NCBI GenBank assembly: GCA_965601665.1
Contig: OZ271833.1
Location: 2,542,001-2,606,000, forward strand
Source: JANQNX01 sp965601665
Lineage (GTDB): Bacteria; Pseudomonadota; Gammaproteobacteria; Eutrophobiales; Eutrophobiaceae
DNA: 64,000 nt
Reading direction: 5' to 3'
A program made the translations under genes and the position numbers. Below the pieces are notes generated by a model. The model was given only the letters and a program-made list of their open reading frames with translations. It was not told the DNA's origin and made no database searches. The stretch's first letter is position 1. Each line of letters opens with the position of its first letter. Shown in pieces: positions 26,942 to 35,666 of the stretch.

Positions 26942-29086
26942 ATGACTCACTCAAAAAAAATACTATTTATTAGTAGCTTGAGCTTGTTCTTCGGCATCCC
27001 AAATGCAATAGCTGAAGATACAGACGACGCCGTACGCGTACAGGACGACATCGTTGTCACCGGTATACAGCGGGACTATCAAACGGAGAAAAGCGCCGGT
27101 TTGAAAACGGACACGCCTTTGATCGATGTTCCGCAAACAGTTTCTGTTATCACCCAGACCCAGATCCAGGACCAGGCAATTCAGGACATTGGCGATATCA
27201 CACGTTACACACCCGGAATAACCATCTCCCAGGGTGAGGGCCATCGCGATGCGATTGTGATTCGTGGGCAGCGCACCACCGCCGACTTCTTCCTTGATGG
27301 TGTACGAGATGACGTACAGTATTATCGCCCGTTGTATAACCTTGAACGAGTCGAGGTGCATAAGGGGCCGAACGCCTTGATCTTTGGCCGCGGTAGTGGC
27401 GCAGGTAACATCAATCGCGTGACCAAAACCGCGATTCTGAATGATCGTTTTGCCAGTATTAACAGTAGCGCGGATACGTTTGGTGCCTACCAGTTTACCG
27501 TAGATGGCAATACGGCTATTACCGATAACGTGGCTATCAGGATAAATGCGCTGGCAGAAGGGTTTGATAACCACCGCGACTTTTTTGATGGTGAGCGTTA
27601 CGCAATTAACCCAACCATTGCGGCTGAACTGAGTAATAGAACGAGACTGGAACTCTCTTATGAGTATGTCAATGACGACCGTGTTGTTGACCGTGGTGTG
27701 CCGGCCGTTGCAGGTGGCACCCGCGCCAACCCTGCCAGCCCGGTTTCCGGTTTTGACGATACGTTCTTTGGTTCACCATCGGCAAACTTCACGACATTGG
27801 AAGCGAACATCGTGCGCGGTCGACTGTTTCATGACTTCAATGCCAATCATAGTGTGAATGCGGTCATTCAATATGCTGATTACGACAAGTTTTATCAAAA
27901 CCTGTATCCGATAGGTAGTGATCTGGCAAACAATACCTTCAGGCTACAGGGTTATAACGACAGAACTGACCGTGAGAATTTCATCGCGCAGGTAAATTTC
28001 CTGTCAAACATTACAACGTGGTCCTTCCAGCACGAACTGCTATACGGCGTCGAGTATGGCGATCAGCAAACAGATAATGGCAGGAACAATGCACTATTTG
28101 CCGATAGCGGTACCAACTCAAGCAATAACATTATATTCACTAATCCGATTACCATTCCCAGTTTTAGTTTCCCAACGACAACCCGGGATCGTGATTCTGA
28201 TGCCACGTTTATTTCGGCCTTCCTGCAGGACCAGATCACTATTAATGAATATCTGCAATTAGTAGGTGGAGTACGTATTGATCGCTTTGATATTGATGTC
28301 GTCGATCAGATTGAAGTCGCTGATGGTGCAGCCGATGGCAATAGCGGTTTTCTGGGCAGGACGGATACCGAGGTGTCACCGCGTGTCGGGCTGATAGTAA
28401 AACCAATTGAAGATGTTTCTGTTTATGCCAGTTACAGTCAGTCGTTTCTACCACGTTCCGGCGATCAGTTCCTGACGTTATCGCCAACGACGGAATCGTT
28501 ACAGCCCGAAGAATTTAAAAACTATGAATTCGGTGTTAAATGGGATGTAACTGGTTCATTGGCGTTCACGTCATCAATTTTCCGACTGGAACGTGATAGC
28601 GGTACCACCGTAGATCCAACCAATCCGTTAAACACGATCCTGGTAAGTAGTGAGACAGAAGGCCTTGAATTACAACTGGTCGGGCAACTGATGCCACGCT
28701 GGAAAATTAATGCCGGTTACAGCTACCTGGATGGCAAGGAAGATGGTCGCGTTGTTGGTGGCGTTTCTGATAACAGGACCTTACGCGAAGTACCGGAACA
28801 CCAGTTCTCTGTTTGGAACCGTTACGATGTTACCAGTAGACTTGGTCTCGGTCTTGGCGTTATACACCAGTCATCGCAATTTGCATCAAACGGGAATACC
28901 GTTGAGCTTCCATCTTATACCCGCGTCGATGCGGCTGGTTATTACACGTTAACCGACAAAATAAGGCTGCAGGTAAACGTGGAAAACCTGTTTGATGAAG
29001 ACTACTTCCCGAACTCGCACAACGACAATAATATCAGTACTGGTGAGCCGCTTAACGCCAGGTTTGCAATGCTGGTTGAATTCTAA
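26942..29086 (+). CDS. TonB-dependent siderophore receptor
   Basis: A 714-residue outer-membrane receptor. The signal peptide ends near GIPNAIAE. The plug domain (about 50-165) begins TDTPLIDVPQTVSVIT and contains DFFLDGVRDDVQYYRPLYNLERVEV and GPNALIFGRGSGAG, features of ferrichrome/catecholate siderophore receptors. A 22-strand barrel follows and the chain ends in Phe (ARFAMLVEF), the normal barrel-assembly signal. A Fur box sits upstream, so iron-limited expression is likely. No siderophore biosynthesis genes are in the window. The ligand cannot be read from sequence. Confidence 0.92.
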   Translation: MTHSKKILFISSLSLFFGIPNAIAEDTDDAVRVQDDIVVTGIQRDYQTEKSAGLKTDTPLIDVPQTVSVITQTQIQDQAIQDIGDITRYTPGITISQGEGHRDAIVIRGQRTTADFFLDGVRDDVQYYRPLYNLERVEVHKGPNALIFGRGSGAGNINRVTKTAILNDRFASINSSADTFGAYQFTVDGNTAITDNVAIRINALAEGFDNHRDFFDGERYAINPTIAAELSNRTRLELSYEYVNDDRVVDRGVPAVAGGTRANPASPVSGFDDTFFGSPSANFTTLEANIVRGRLFHDFNANHSVNAVIQYADYDKFYQNLYPIGSDLANNTFRLQGYNDRTDRENFIAQVNFLSNITTWSFQHELLYGVEYGDQQTDNGRNNALFADSGTNSSNNIIFTNPITIPSFSFPTTTRDRDSDATFISAFLQDQITINEYLQLVGGVRIDRFDIDVVDQIEVADGAADGNSGFLGRTDTEVSPRVGLIVKPIEDVSVYASYSQSFLPRSGDQFLTLSPTTESLQPEEFKNYEFGVKWDVTGSLAFTSSIFRLERDSGTTVDPTNPLNTILVSSETEGLELQLVGQLMPRWKINAGYSYLDGKEDGRVVGGVSDNRTLREVPEHQFSVWNRYDVTSRLGLGLGVIHQSSQFASNGNTVELPSYTRVDAAGYYTLTDKIRLQVNVENLFDEDYFPNSHNDNNISTGEPLNARFAMLVEF

Positions 29087-29097
29087 ATAATCTTCAA

Positions 29098-29132
29098 ATT
29101 CACCCGGTGTTGTTGAGTAGCACCGGGTGAAT
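29098..29132. terminator. Hairpin between convergent genes
   Basis: The inverted repeat ATTCACCCGGTG / CACCGGGTGAAT is a perfect 12-bp stem with an 11-nt loop. It lies 11 nt after the receptor stop and before the convergent NTF2-like gene. It lacks a long T-tract on either side, so it may stop transcription weakly in both directions or protect the 3' end. Confidence 0.55.
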
Positions 29133-29205
29133 CACAATACCAATCCAGTCAAAAACCAGGAACAAGCTTAAACTCGGGTTTGTCTGGTGAAATAGCACTC
29201 CTTTA

Positions 29206-29559
29206 TTAACCGTGCAGATGAAACACCTTGTTGATAATCTTCCACTCACCATCTGTTTTTAATAACGTGAACATGTCGGTAAATTTGTGACCAGTCCAGT
29301 TGTCTGCTTCCAGCCGGGCAGTGGCTATCGTTCCTTCTATATCGATGGATGCTATATTGGTGTCTATATCGGTTGCAGCTCCATTCTCATCATTCCAGTC
29401 AAATAACTTCTGTATGGGCCCGGCGAATAAGTCAGGGCCGATATAACCAAAAATAGTGGCATCAGCATGGAACGCCGGTTTCATGAGGTCCCCTTTGCCC
29501 TCGCGAGCACCATCTATGTAGTGCTGGATTGTTTGTTCAATCTGTTCTTTATCGCTCAT
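29206..29559 (-). CDS. NTF2-like (SnoaL/lumazine-binding-type) protein
   Basis: A 117-residue cytoplasmic protein of the nuclear-transport-factor-2 fold. It opens with EQIEQTIQHYIDGAREGKGDLMKPAFHADATIFGYIG and ends with a run of strands TARLEADNWTGHKFTDMFTLL and WKIINKVFHLHG, as in putative lumazine-binding/SnoaL-like proteins. Such proteins bind or isomerise small molecules; nothing fixes a ligand. A strong GGAGGCGC ribosome-binding site precedes the ATG. It is transcribed singly, divergent from the zinc cluster. Confidence 0.82.
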   Translation of the reverse strand: MSDKEQIEQTIQHYIDGAREGKGDLMKPAFHADATIFGYIGPDLFAGPIQKLFDWNDENGAATDIDTNIASIDIEGTIATARLEADNWTGHKFTDMFTLLKTDGEWKIINKVFHLHG

Positions 29560-29675
29560 ATTGCGCCTCCGTAGGAAAAAAAGACAAGTACTACTAATAA
29601 AAACACAGTGTAAATCAAGAAACTATACCCGGATTTAGCTCGCTATCTAACTGTTTTTTCGATTATTTGCAGTCT

Positions 29676-29698
29676 ATATCGTTATGTTATAACATTTC
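29676..29698. promoter_or_regulatory. Zur box upstream of the zinc-limitation cluster
   Basis: The site matches about 17 of 22 fixed positions of the proteobacterial Zur pattern GAAATGTTATA-N-TATAACATTTC. Its core ATGTTATAACAT (29684-29695) is a perfect palindrome. It lies 21 nt before the ATG of the COG0523 GTPase, where bound Zur would block the promoter or early elongation. Confidence 0.78.
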
Positions 29699-29718
29699 TT
29701 TATTGCGGAGATATCTTT

Positions 29719-30918
29719 ATGAATAACAACAAGTTACCGGTTACCGTCTTGTCCGGTTTTCTAGGCGCGGGCAAGACTACAGTCCTGAACCATATCTTGA
29801 ATAACAGGCAGGGCTTAAAAGTTGCTGTCATTGTTAATGATATGAGCGAGATCAATATTGATGCCGCCGTCGTCCAACAGGAAGTGCAGTTAAACCGATC
29901 AGAAGAAAAGCTGGTTGAAATGAGTAACGGTTGTATCTGTTGTACGTTACGAGAGGATCTGTTGATTGAAATACAGAAACTGGCTGCAGAAAGGAAATTT
30001 GATTACCTGGTTATTGAGTCAACGGGCATTTCCGAACCCTTACCAGTAGCAGAAACATTTACATTTGAAGATGAAGATGGACATAGCCTGGCTGACGTAG
30101 CCAAGCTCGATACCATGGTTACTGTCGTTGATGCAGTGAATTTTCAAAAAGATTTTGATGAGGCAATGGATCTGATTGAAAAGGGAGAAAGTCTCGATAG
30201 TGAAGACACAAGAAATGTTGCTGACCTTTTATCCGATCAGGTTGAATTTTGTGATGTAATTTTGATAAGCAAGACCGACCTTGTGGATAATAAGCAGTTA
30301 CAGAATCTGACCGGCTTGTTACACAGCCTGAATCCCGATGCAGAGATTATTCCCATAAGCCATGGAAATGTAGTACTAAACAACATTCTAAATACTCAAC
30401 GCTTTAATTTTGAAAAAGCACAGCAAGCGCCTGGCTGGTTGAAAGAAATGCGTGGAGAGCATATTCCAGAAACAGAAGAATATGGCATAAGCAGTTTTGT
30501 TTATCGCGCCCGTAAGCCATTCCACCCGAAAAAGTTTTATCAGTTTTTGCATCAAAACTGGGATAAGGGAAAGTTAATTCGTTCAAAAGGCTATTTTTGG
30601 TTGGCAACCAGACCAGAATATGCCGGACATTGGAGTCAGGCTGGCGGTATTGCCAGATATGACGCTGCTGGCATGTTCTGGAAAGCAGTACCTGAAGACA
30701 ATTGGCCTGATGATGAAGAATACTTGTCGTATATCAGGGAAAAATGGGTTGAACCGTTTGGTGATATGCGACAGGAACTGGTGTTTATTGGTCAATCGTT
30801 GGATGAAAAGTCGGTATGTGAGCAACTGGATGCCTGTCTATTGAGTGATGAAGACTTACTCAAAGGCAAAAACTATTGGAAAACACTAGAGGATCCGTTT
30901 CCATCATGGGCGAATTAG
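29719..30918 (+). CDS. COG0523 (CobW-family) zinc-linked GTPase metallochaperone
   Basis: A 399-residue G3E GTPase. The P-loop GFLGAGKT is at residues about 13-20; the metal-binding CICC motif is in SNGCICCTLRED, the base motif is SKTD near 190, and a C-terminal CobW domain contains RSKGYFWLATRPEYAGHWSQAGG in part. That C-terminal block is typical of the Zur-regulated ZigA/YciC subgroup, which delivers zinc to enzymes when zinc is scarce. A Zur box lies just upstream and zinc-uptake genes follow, supporting this. It is the first gene of the cluster and its end overlaps the next gene by 13 nt. Confidence 0.9.
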   Translation: MNNNKLPVTVLSGFLGAGKTTVLNHILNNRQGLKVAVIVNDMSEINIDAAVVQQEVQLNRSEEKLVEMSNGCICCTLREDLLIEIQKLAAERKFDYLVIESTGISEPLPVAETFTFEDEDGHSLADVAKLDTMVTVVDAVNFQKDFDEAMDLIEKGESLDSEDTRNVADLLSDQVEFCDVILISKTDLVDNKQLQNLTGLLHSLNPDAEIIPISHGNVVLNNILNTQRFNFEKAQQAPGWLKEMRGEHIPETEEYGISSFVYRARKPFHPKKFYQFLHQNWDKGKLIRSKGYFWLATRPEYAGHWSQAGGIARYDAAGMFWKAVPEDNWPDDEEYLSYIREKWVEPFGDMRQELVFIGQSLDEKSVCEQLDACLLSDEDLLKGKNYWKTLEDPFPSWAN

Positions 30919-31568
30919 TAAACCTTGACGTCAATTATATAAAAGAACCGTTTTATTCGGTTGATGTTAGTCCTGATGTGCTAACAGATATATATAACAA
31001 AGATATTAATATTGCCATATACAAACGGAGTGTATCCGATGGTATTAATATATATGCTAATGAGCTAACAAAGCTGGGGAAACCGTTTGGCATCGTGCAA
31101 ATTGTAGAACTTGAGCAGATAAAAAAACTGTTAAATAACAGGCTGCCTGAGTCAGAATACAAAGACGAATTTATTGATGATCTGTACATAGCTTGTGATA
31201 TGTTTGCAGTATTGTTTGATCTCGAAAAGATAGGTTTTAGATTAACGGTGCTGGAACATGCAATGTGTCCAAGGTTTCATGTCGACAATATACCCTGTCG
31301 TTTGTTAACCACATATGGGGATACAGGCACCGAATGGCTTTCTGAAGATAATGTGGATAGAAATAAATTAGGCAAAGGAAATCGAGGACTACCAGACGAT
31401 GAATCTGGTATTTACCACAATAAAAAACATATCAATATTATTGAACCATTCAATATCGGACTACTTAAAGGTGAGGCCTGGCCTGAAAACAGAGGTCGTG
31501 GATTAGTCCATAGATCGCCTGAAGTAAAGCGATCAGCAAGATTATTACTTTCTCTGGACTTTGTATGA
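30906..31568 (+). CDS. DUF1826 protein
   Basis: A 220-residue cytoplasmic protein of the DUF1826 family, recognised from LEHAMCPRFHVDNIPCRLLTTY-type core (EHAMCPRFHVD, CRLLTTYGDTGTEWL) and the C-terminal GRGLVHRSP. The conserved His, Cys and Asp residues could bind metal, but the activity is unknown. Members often sit beside COG0523 GTPases in Zur regulons. The ATG at 30906 overlaps the preceding gene by 13 nt, and the 3' end overlaps the ZrgA gene by 4 nt, so the genes are coupled. Confidence 0.85.
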   Translation: MGELVNLDVNYIKEPFYSVDVSPDVLTDIYNKDINIAIYKRSVSDGINIYANELTKLGKPFGIVQIVELEQIKKLLNNRLPESEYKDEFIDDLYIACDMFAVLFDLEKIGFRLTVLEHAMCPRFHVDNIPCRLLTTYGDTGTEWLSEDNVDRNKLGKGNRGLPDDESGIYHNKKHINIIEPFNIGLLKGEAWPENRGRGLVHRSPEVKRSARLLLSLDFV

Positions 31569-32164
31569 AACTGCCATTTCATATGAACCAGGCTGGGTTG
31601 CAAAAATCTGTGCTAATGTATGTGTTATTTTTATCAAGTATTGTTTATGCAGATGAACAAAATCATTCAGGACATAGACATCATGATGCACATGAACATG
31701 GAAAAGCATCACTAAATATTTTACTTGATGCCAGTACAGTAGATTTTGAACTTAGGACGCCAGCATTAAATGTATTGGGGTTTGAACATCCGCCTAATAC
31801 TGATGAACAATATAACATTGTAAGAGAAGCCAGGAGGGTATTATCTCAATATACCACTGTACTGACTTTCCCGGGTGCGAATTGCAAACAGGTCGATTCC
31901 TACCTGGAAATGCCTTTTGATGACAAAGATGCACATTCCCAGCATAGTCATGACCATCATGATAATCATGAACATGAAAGCCATAGCGAATATTATTTGA
32001 GTTTTTCTGTTAGCTGTGGCACGGCCGATAAGCTTAGCCAGATTGAAGTGCAGTTATTTCAGCAATTTCCAGGGTTTGAAAATATTGATGTTCAATGGGC
32101 AGGTAATTCATCGTCAAGCATGGTAACTGTGACGAGTGAACAGCCTGTAATTAACATAAAATAA
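31565..32164 (+). CDS. ZrgA-like (DUF2796) periplasmic zinc-uptake protein
   Basis: A 199-residue exported protein of the DUF2796/ZrgA family. A signal peptide precedes a His-rich stretch, HSGHRHHDAHEHGKASL, at the mature N-terminus, and the family block FELRTPALNVLGFEH follows. A second His/Asp-rich insert (HSQHSHDHHDNHEHESHSEYY) lies near residue 130, followed by SVSCGTADKLSQIEVQLFQQFPG. In Vibrio, ZrgA is part of a zinc-acquisition system. It overlaps the DUF1826 gene by 4 nt. Zinc binding by the His clusters is strongly suggested, not proven. Confidence 0.88.
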   Translation: MKLPFHMNQAGLQKSVLMYVLFLSSIVYADEQNHSGHRHHDAHEHGKASLNILLDASTVDFELRTPALNVLGFEHPPNTDEQYNIVREARRVLSQYTTVLTFPGANCKQVDSYLEMPFDDKDAHSQHSHDHHDNHEHESHSEYYLSFSVSCGTADKLSQIEVQLFQQFPGFENIDVQWAGNSSSSMVTVTSEQPVINIK

Positions 32165-32183
32165 TTTACTTTCCGCGCTAACA

Positions 32184-32408
32184 ATGGATAGCAATTATAT
32201 CCCTGCAAATTATCAAGAATGGAAATACTGTATAACCGTATTATGCGGAATTCCATTATCCAGAGATTTTGTTGCTAATCGAATCGCATTATTCAGCGAT
32301 AAAAGTAAAGATGAAACAAAAAAGTTCATTCAGACATACGGAGAAAGACATGCTGGCCAGGTACTGGATTGGTTTGTTTTAGCCAAACATGAGCTTGAAA
32401 ACAACTGA
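32184..32408 (+). CDS. Small hypothetical protein in zinc cluster
   Basis: A 74-residue soluble protein that I do not recognise. It has aromatic and Cys residues near the start (YQEWKYCITVLCGIPLS) and a charged helical C-terminal half (FIQTYGERHAGQVLDWFVLAKHE). It lies 19 nt after the ZrgA gene and overlaps the HD-domain gene by 20 nt, so it is translated in the same operon. The overlap suggests a working partnership with the HD protein. Confidence 0.65.
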   Translation: MDSNYIPANYQEWKYCITVLCGIPLSRDFVANRIALFSDKSKDETKKFIQTYGERHAGQVLDWFVLAKHELENN

Positions 32409-33021
32409 CTATATCTATAAGTCCGCACAGCATTTATATAGCGATAGACTTGATTACCATAATTTTCAACACATTATAGATGTATTCAGTTCCGCAGAGT
32501 ATCTACTGCAACAATGTGACAAAAATGATATCAGGTATGATAAGCAAATTATTTGTCACGCAATCCTGTTTCATGATGCAGGCTTTATAGATGACCACAG
32601 AAAAGAAGGTTACGCTTGTAAAGAGGATTATTCAGCATATTTGGCTGCATCAATTCTTGCTGAAGCAGGTGAAAAAACGCAGCATATAGATGCTGTTGCA
32701 GATGCCATTCTTTCCACAAAGATGCATGCAACATGTCGCTCAACTAATGAGAATATAGTTAGAGCGGCAGACCTGGCAGGTCTCGCCAGCAATTATAATG
32801 TGTTTAAAAGCAAATCAATAGACTTGTATAAAGAAAGAGAATTTATAACGGGCGAGACGATTTCATGGGAACAATTTAAAAATGAAGCTTATGAGGCCGT
32901 ACAGCACTTTGTACAATTCCGCATAGAACTGGATGTAGACATATTTTCAGATGGAAATACTGTTTTTCGGCAAAAGGTTTTCGACAACCTTGACAAGTTA
33001 AAGAAAGACTCAATTGACTAG
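32389..33021 (+). CDS. HD-domain metal-dependent phosphohydrolase-like protein
   Basis: A 210-residue cytoplasmic protein. The HD-superfamily ligands are recognisable: first His in LDYHNFQHIIDV, the HD pair in CHAILFHDAGF and the distal Asp in IVRAADLAG. It resembles predicted metal-dependent HD hydrolases (COG4339-like). The ATG lies inside the preceding 74-residue gene. Why a phosphohydrolase is in a zinc-limitation cluster is unclear; it may replace a zinc enzyme or act on a signalling nucleotide, both speculative. Confidence 0.78.
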   Translation: MSLKTTDYIYKSAQHLYSDRLDYHNFQHIIDVFSSAEYLLQQCDKNDIRYDKQIICHAILFHDAGFIDDHRKEGYACKEDYSAYLAASILAEAGEKTQHIDAVADAILSTKMHATCRSTNENIVRAADLAGLASNYNVFKSKSIDLYKEREFITGETISWEQFKNEAYEAVQHFVQFRIELDVDIFSDGNTVFRQKVFDNLDKLKKDSID

Positions 33022-33024
33022 GAC

Positions 33025-33576
33025 TTAATCTTTATATTCAATTACTTCGACGGCATTAAATGTATAAGCAGATACGGCAATATCATTGTCAACCAGCTCA
33101 GTGAATAACGTCCCTTTAATCACGAAGGGCATCCAGATGCCATCAACTACAAGTCCTTGTTTGTATCGGACATAGATTATCTGATTCGGTGGTGGTGGAG
33201 GCACATGAATACAAGCGCCAAAATAGGGAACGAGGAAAAACTCGGTAATCCCGCCTTTGCCGTTTGTTTCTACCGGAACTATAAAGCCCGGAATGCTGAC
33301 ATCCTGGTTGTTCAATTCAGGACGGGTATTGATTGACGACATCACACCCTGAACATCTGGATCCATCATTTGCTTCATACCACTATTAATGTCATCGCGA
33401 ATATTCTCATTAGGATCAAGAGGTTGATGAGGGTTAGTAATGAGTTCAGAAATTCCTTGTAATATTTTCAACTCCGCCTCTGGCATAAGATCGTCCCATT
33501 GCAGTTCTCTGTATTCAGAGGCCTGAAGCTTCAGGCTGGATATAGAAATGAGAATGAGGATAACAAAATGACGCAT
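33025..33576 (-). CDS. DUF3299 exported protein
   Basis: A 183-residue exported protein of the DUF3299 family. A signal peptide (ending near KLQA) precedes YRELQWDDLMPE; the family block GFIVPVETNGKGGITEFFLVPYFGACIHVPPPPPNQ is present in parts, including YFGACIH and the proline run. Family function is unknown; it commonly accompanies MacB/LolD-like ABC transporters in zinc regulons. Here it is divergent from such a pair across a 71-nt gap holding a weaker Zur-like site. The conserved Cys-His near the proline run could bind metal. Confidence 0.82.
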   Translation of the reverse strand: MRHFVILILISISSLKLQASEYRELQWDDLMPEAELKILQGISELITNPHQPLDPNENIRDDINSGMKQMMDPDVQGVMSSINTRPELNNQDVSIPGFIVPVETNGKGGITEFFLVPYFGACIHVPPPPPNQIIYVRYKQGLVVDGIWMPFVIKGTLFTELVDNDIAVSAYTFNAVEVIEYKD

Positions 33577-33593
33577 AGTTCAACCAAAATTTA

Positions 33594-33616
33594 GAACGTA
33601 AATACTGTAACATTTA
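33594..33616. promoter_or_regulatory. Weak Zur-like site between DUF3299 and the ABC genes
   Basis: The site matches about 15 of 22 positions of the same Zur pattern, with a good right half (TGTAACATTT) and a poor left half. It lies midway between two divergent genes of the zinc cluster, where a shared operator would be expected. The lower match makes this tentative. Confidence 0.4.
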
Positions 33617-33647
33617 GTATAAATAATTCAGACCAATTTTTCACAAC

Positions 33648-34334
33648 ATGAATGCGATAGAAATATCCTCGTTAAAGTTTCAATGGAATGATACCGATCG
33701 TTGGTCACTCAACGTTAAGGATTTAAAAATAGATAGTGGTGACAAGGTATTTCTATATGGTCCATCAGGATCTGGAAAAACTACATTGCTTGATTTGCTT
33801 ACAGGCATACATAAACAGACAAGTGGCAGGATCATGATGTTGGGAAAAGATACTGCTGCCATGAAAGCAGGGCAACGCGATCAATTTCGGGCAGATCATA
33901 TTGGTTTTATATTTCAGCAATTCAACCTGCTTCCATACCTGAGCGTAGAAGACAATGTGCTGGTGCCTTGTCATTTTTCAAAACGCAGGAAACAAAATGT
34001 CAACGATAAAGGATCGGCAATACAAGTGACACATGAGCTATTAGCATCACTTGGAATCGATAGTGACTTGTTTAAACAACAATCAGCACAAATCAGCGTA
34101 GGGCAACAACAACGTGTTGCCATAGCACGGTCGTTGATTGGCGAACCTGAGATAATAATTGCTGATGAGCCGACTTCTTCTCTGGATAAGGATGCACGAG
34201 ATAACTTTATCAAGCTTTTGCTTGAGCAGGTGGAACAGGCTAAAAGCACCATTGTATTTGTTAGTCATGATACCGGTTTGGCACATCATTTTGATAAAAG
34301 CTTTTCAATACAACAACTGGCTCAAGATAATTAA
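33648..34334 (+). CDS. MacB/LolD-type ABC transporter ATP-binding protein
   Basis: A 228-residue ABC ATPase. Walker A is GPSGSGKTT near residue 40, the Q-loop is in FIFQQFNLLPYLSVEDNV, the signature reads ISVGQQQRVAIARSL (SVGQQ in place of LSGGQ), and Walker B is IIIADEPTSSLD. The FNLLPYLS block is characteristic of the LolD/MacB/FtsE group of mechanotransmission-type ABC proteins. The FtsX-like permease follows by 2 nt. It probably energises an envelope process linked to zinc supply; the altered signature is a mild oddity. Confidence 0.88.
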   Translation: MNAIEISSLKFQWNDTDRWSLNVKDLKIDSGDKVFLYGPSGSGKTTLLDLLTGIHKQTSGRIMMLGKDTAAMKAGQRDQFRADHIGFIFQQFNLLPYLSVEDNVLVPCHFSKRRKQNVNDKGSAIQVTHELLASLGIDSDLFKQQSAQISVGQQQRVAIARSLIGEPEIIIADEPTSSLDKDARDNFIKLLLEQVEQAKSTIVFVSHDTGLAHHFDKSFSIQQLAQDN

Positions 34335-34336
34335 TA

Positions 34337-35593
34337 ATGTTCATAAAACTGATCACCAGGAGCTTATGGAACAGGCGCACCAGTATTACTCTGTCAGTGG
34401 TCTCGATTGCACTGAGCGTATGTCTTCTAATTGGAGTAGAGCACTTACGGCGAGAAGCGAAAGAGAGCTTTACAAATACGATATCCGGTACTGATCTGAT
34501 TGTCGGTGCGCGATCAGGGGAAGTAAATTTATTACTTTACTCGGTTTTCCGCATTGGTAGTGCAACGAATAATATTTCCTGGCAAAGCTATAATGATATT
34601 GCTAATGAAAAAAACGTTGCCTGGACAATTCCCTTCTCACTAGGTGACTCGCACAGAGGTTTTCGTGTACTGGGTACTAACGATAGCTATTTTGACCATT
34701 ATCTTTATGGGAATAAGCAACCGCTTTCTTTTCTGGAAGGAAAACGATTTAAACAGGTTTATGATGCAGTTCTGGGTTACCAGATTGCCCAGGAGTTGGG
34801 GTATAAGCCAGGTCAAAAAATAATACTGTCCCATGGGTTAGGAAAGGTCAGTTTTAGTCAGCATGAAGATAAACCTTTTACGGTGACAGGTATACTAAAG
34901 CCAACCGGGACGCCATTAGATCAGACGATCCATATCAGCCTTGCAGGTATTGAAGCCATTCATATAGATTGGCAACATGGCGTGCAAATACCAGGTCTTC
35001 AAGTTACTGCAGAAGAATCATTGCAACAGGATTTAACACCAAAAACAATTACCGGCTTTTTTATTGGTTTGAAATCGAAGATTGCAACATTTACTTTGCA
35101 ACGAAAAATAAATAAATATCAACAGGAGCCGTTGATGGCAATTATTCCTGCTCTGGCTCTGGTTCAATTATGGCAAATTGTCGGCGTCGTTGAGAATATA
35201 CTTATTATTATCTCAGCCTTTGTGGTTATGGTTGGTATCATGGGAATGATTACGACTCTACTGGCAGGGTTAAATGAAAGGCGCCGGGAGTTAGCAATCT
35301 TACGATCACTGGGCGCCAAACCGGTTTATATTTTTTGTTTGTTAATGACAGAATCCATATTTCTGACTATTACCGGATGCCTGGCCGGTGTGGCGATATT
35401 GTTTCTTGTCCTGTCATCGCTATCACAGCTATTAATGTCGCAGTACGGTATATTGCTAGGCAATAACCCATTGAATACTTATACGTTTTTCATTATTGCT
35501 GGCATTACGTGTATCGCCGCGATACTAGGTTTAATACCCTCGTGCATTGCTTATAGGCGCAGTTTAAAAGATGGACTTACTATAAAGACATGA
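34337..35593 (+). CDS. FtsX/MacB-type ABC permease
   Basis: A 418-residue permease with one N-terminal membrane helix (about 15-37), a large periplasmic domain (about 40-270) and three C-terminal helices. The FtsX block MGIMGMITTLLAGLNERRRELAILRSLGAKP is recognisable in its parts GLNERRRELAILRSLGA and the closing SCIAYRRSL. This is the topology of LolC/E and MacB permeases. It pairs with the ATPase 2 nt upstream; no membrane-fusion protein is adjacent. Its substrate is unknown; location between DUF3299 and a His-rich protein suggests an envelope function under zinc limitation. Confidence 0.88.
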   Translation: MFIKLITRSLWNRRTSITLSVVSIALSVCLLIGVEHLRREAKESFTNTISGTDLIVGARSGEVNLLLYSVFRIGSATNNISWQSYNDIANEKNVAWTIPFSLGDSHRGFRVLGTNDSYFDHYLYGNKQPLSFLEGKRFKQVYDAVLGYQIAQELGYKPGQKIILSHGLGKVSFSQHEDKPFTVTGILKPTGTPLDQTIHISLAGIEAIHIDWQHGVQIPGLQVTAEESLQQDLTPKTITGFFIGLKSKIATFTLQRKINKYQQEPLMAIIPALALVQLWQIVGVVENILIIISAFVVMVGIMGMITTLLAGLNERRRELAILRSLGAKPVYIFCLLMTESIFLTITGCLAGVAILFLVLSSLSQLLMSQYGILLGNNPLNTYTFFIIAGITCIAAILGLIPSCIAYRRSLKDGLTIKT

Positions 35594-35666
35594 TTTACAA
35601 TGAGTTTTAATAAATTGAAAATTCAAGAGATAGATTACGACTAAAGCATTTTCAGGAGAAAATTCT

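Noticed and set aside
34159..34494. Plus-strand 111-codon frame spanning the ABC ATPase-permease junction
   Set aside because: It is out of frame with both genes, whose domain motifs are continuous; it is a shadow frame.
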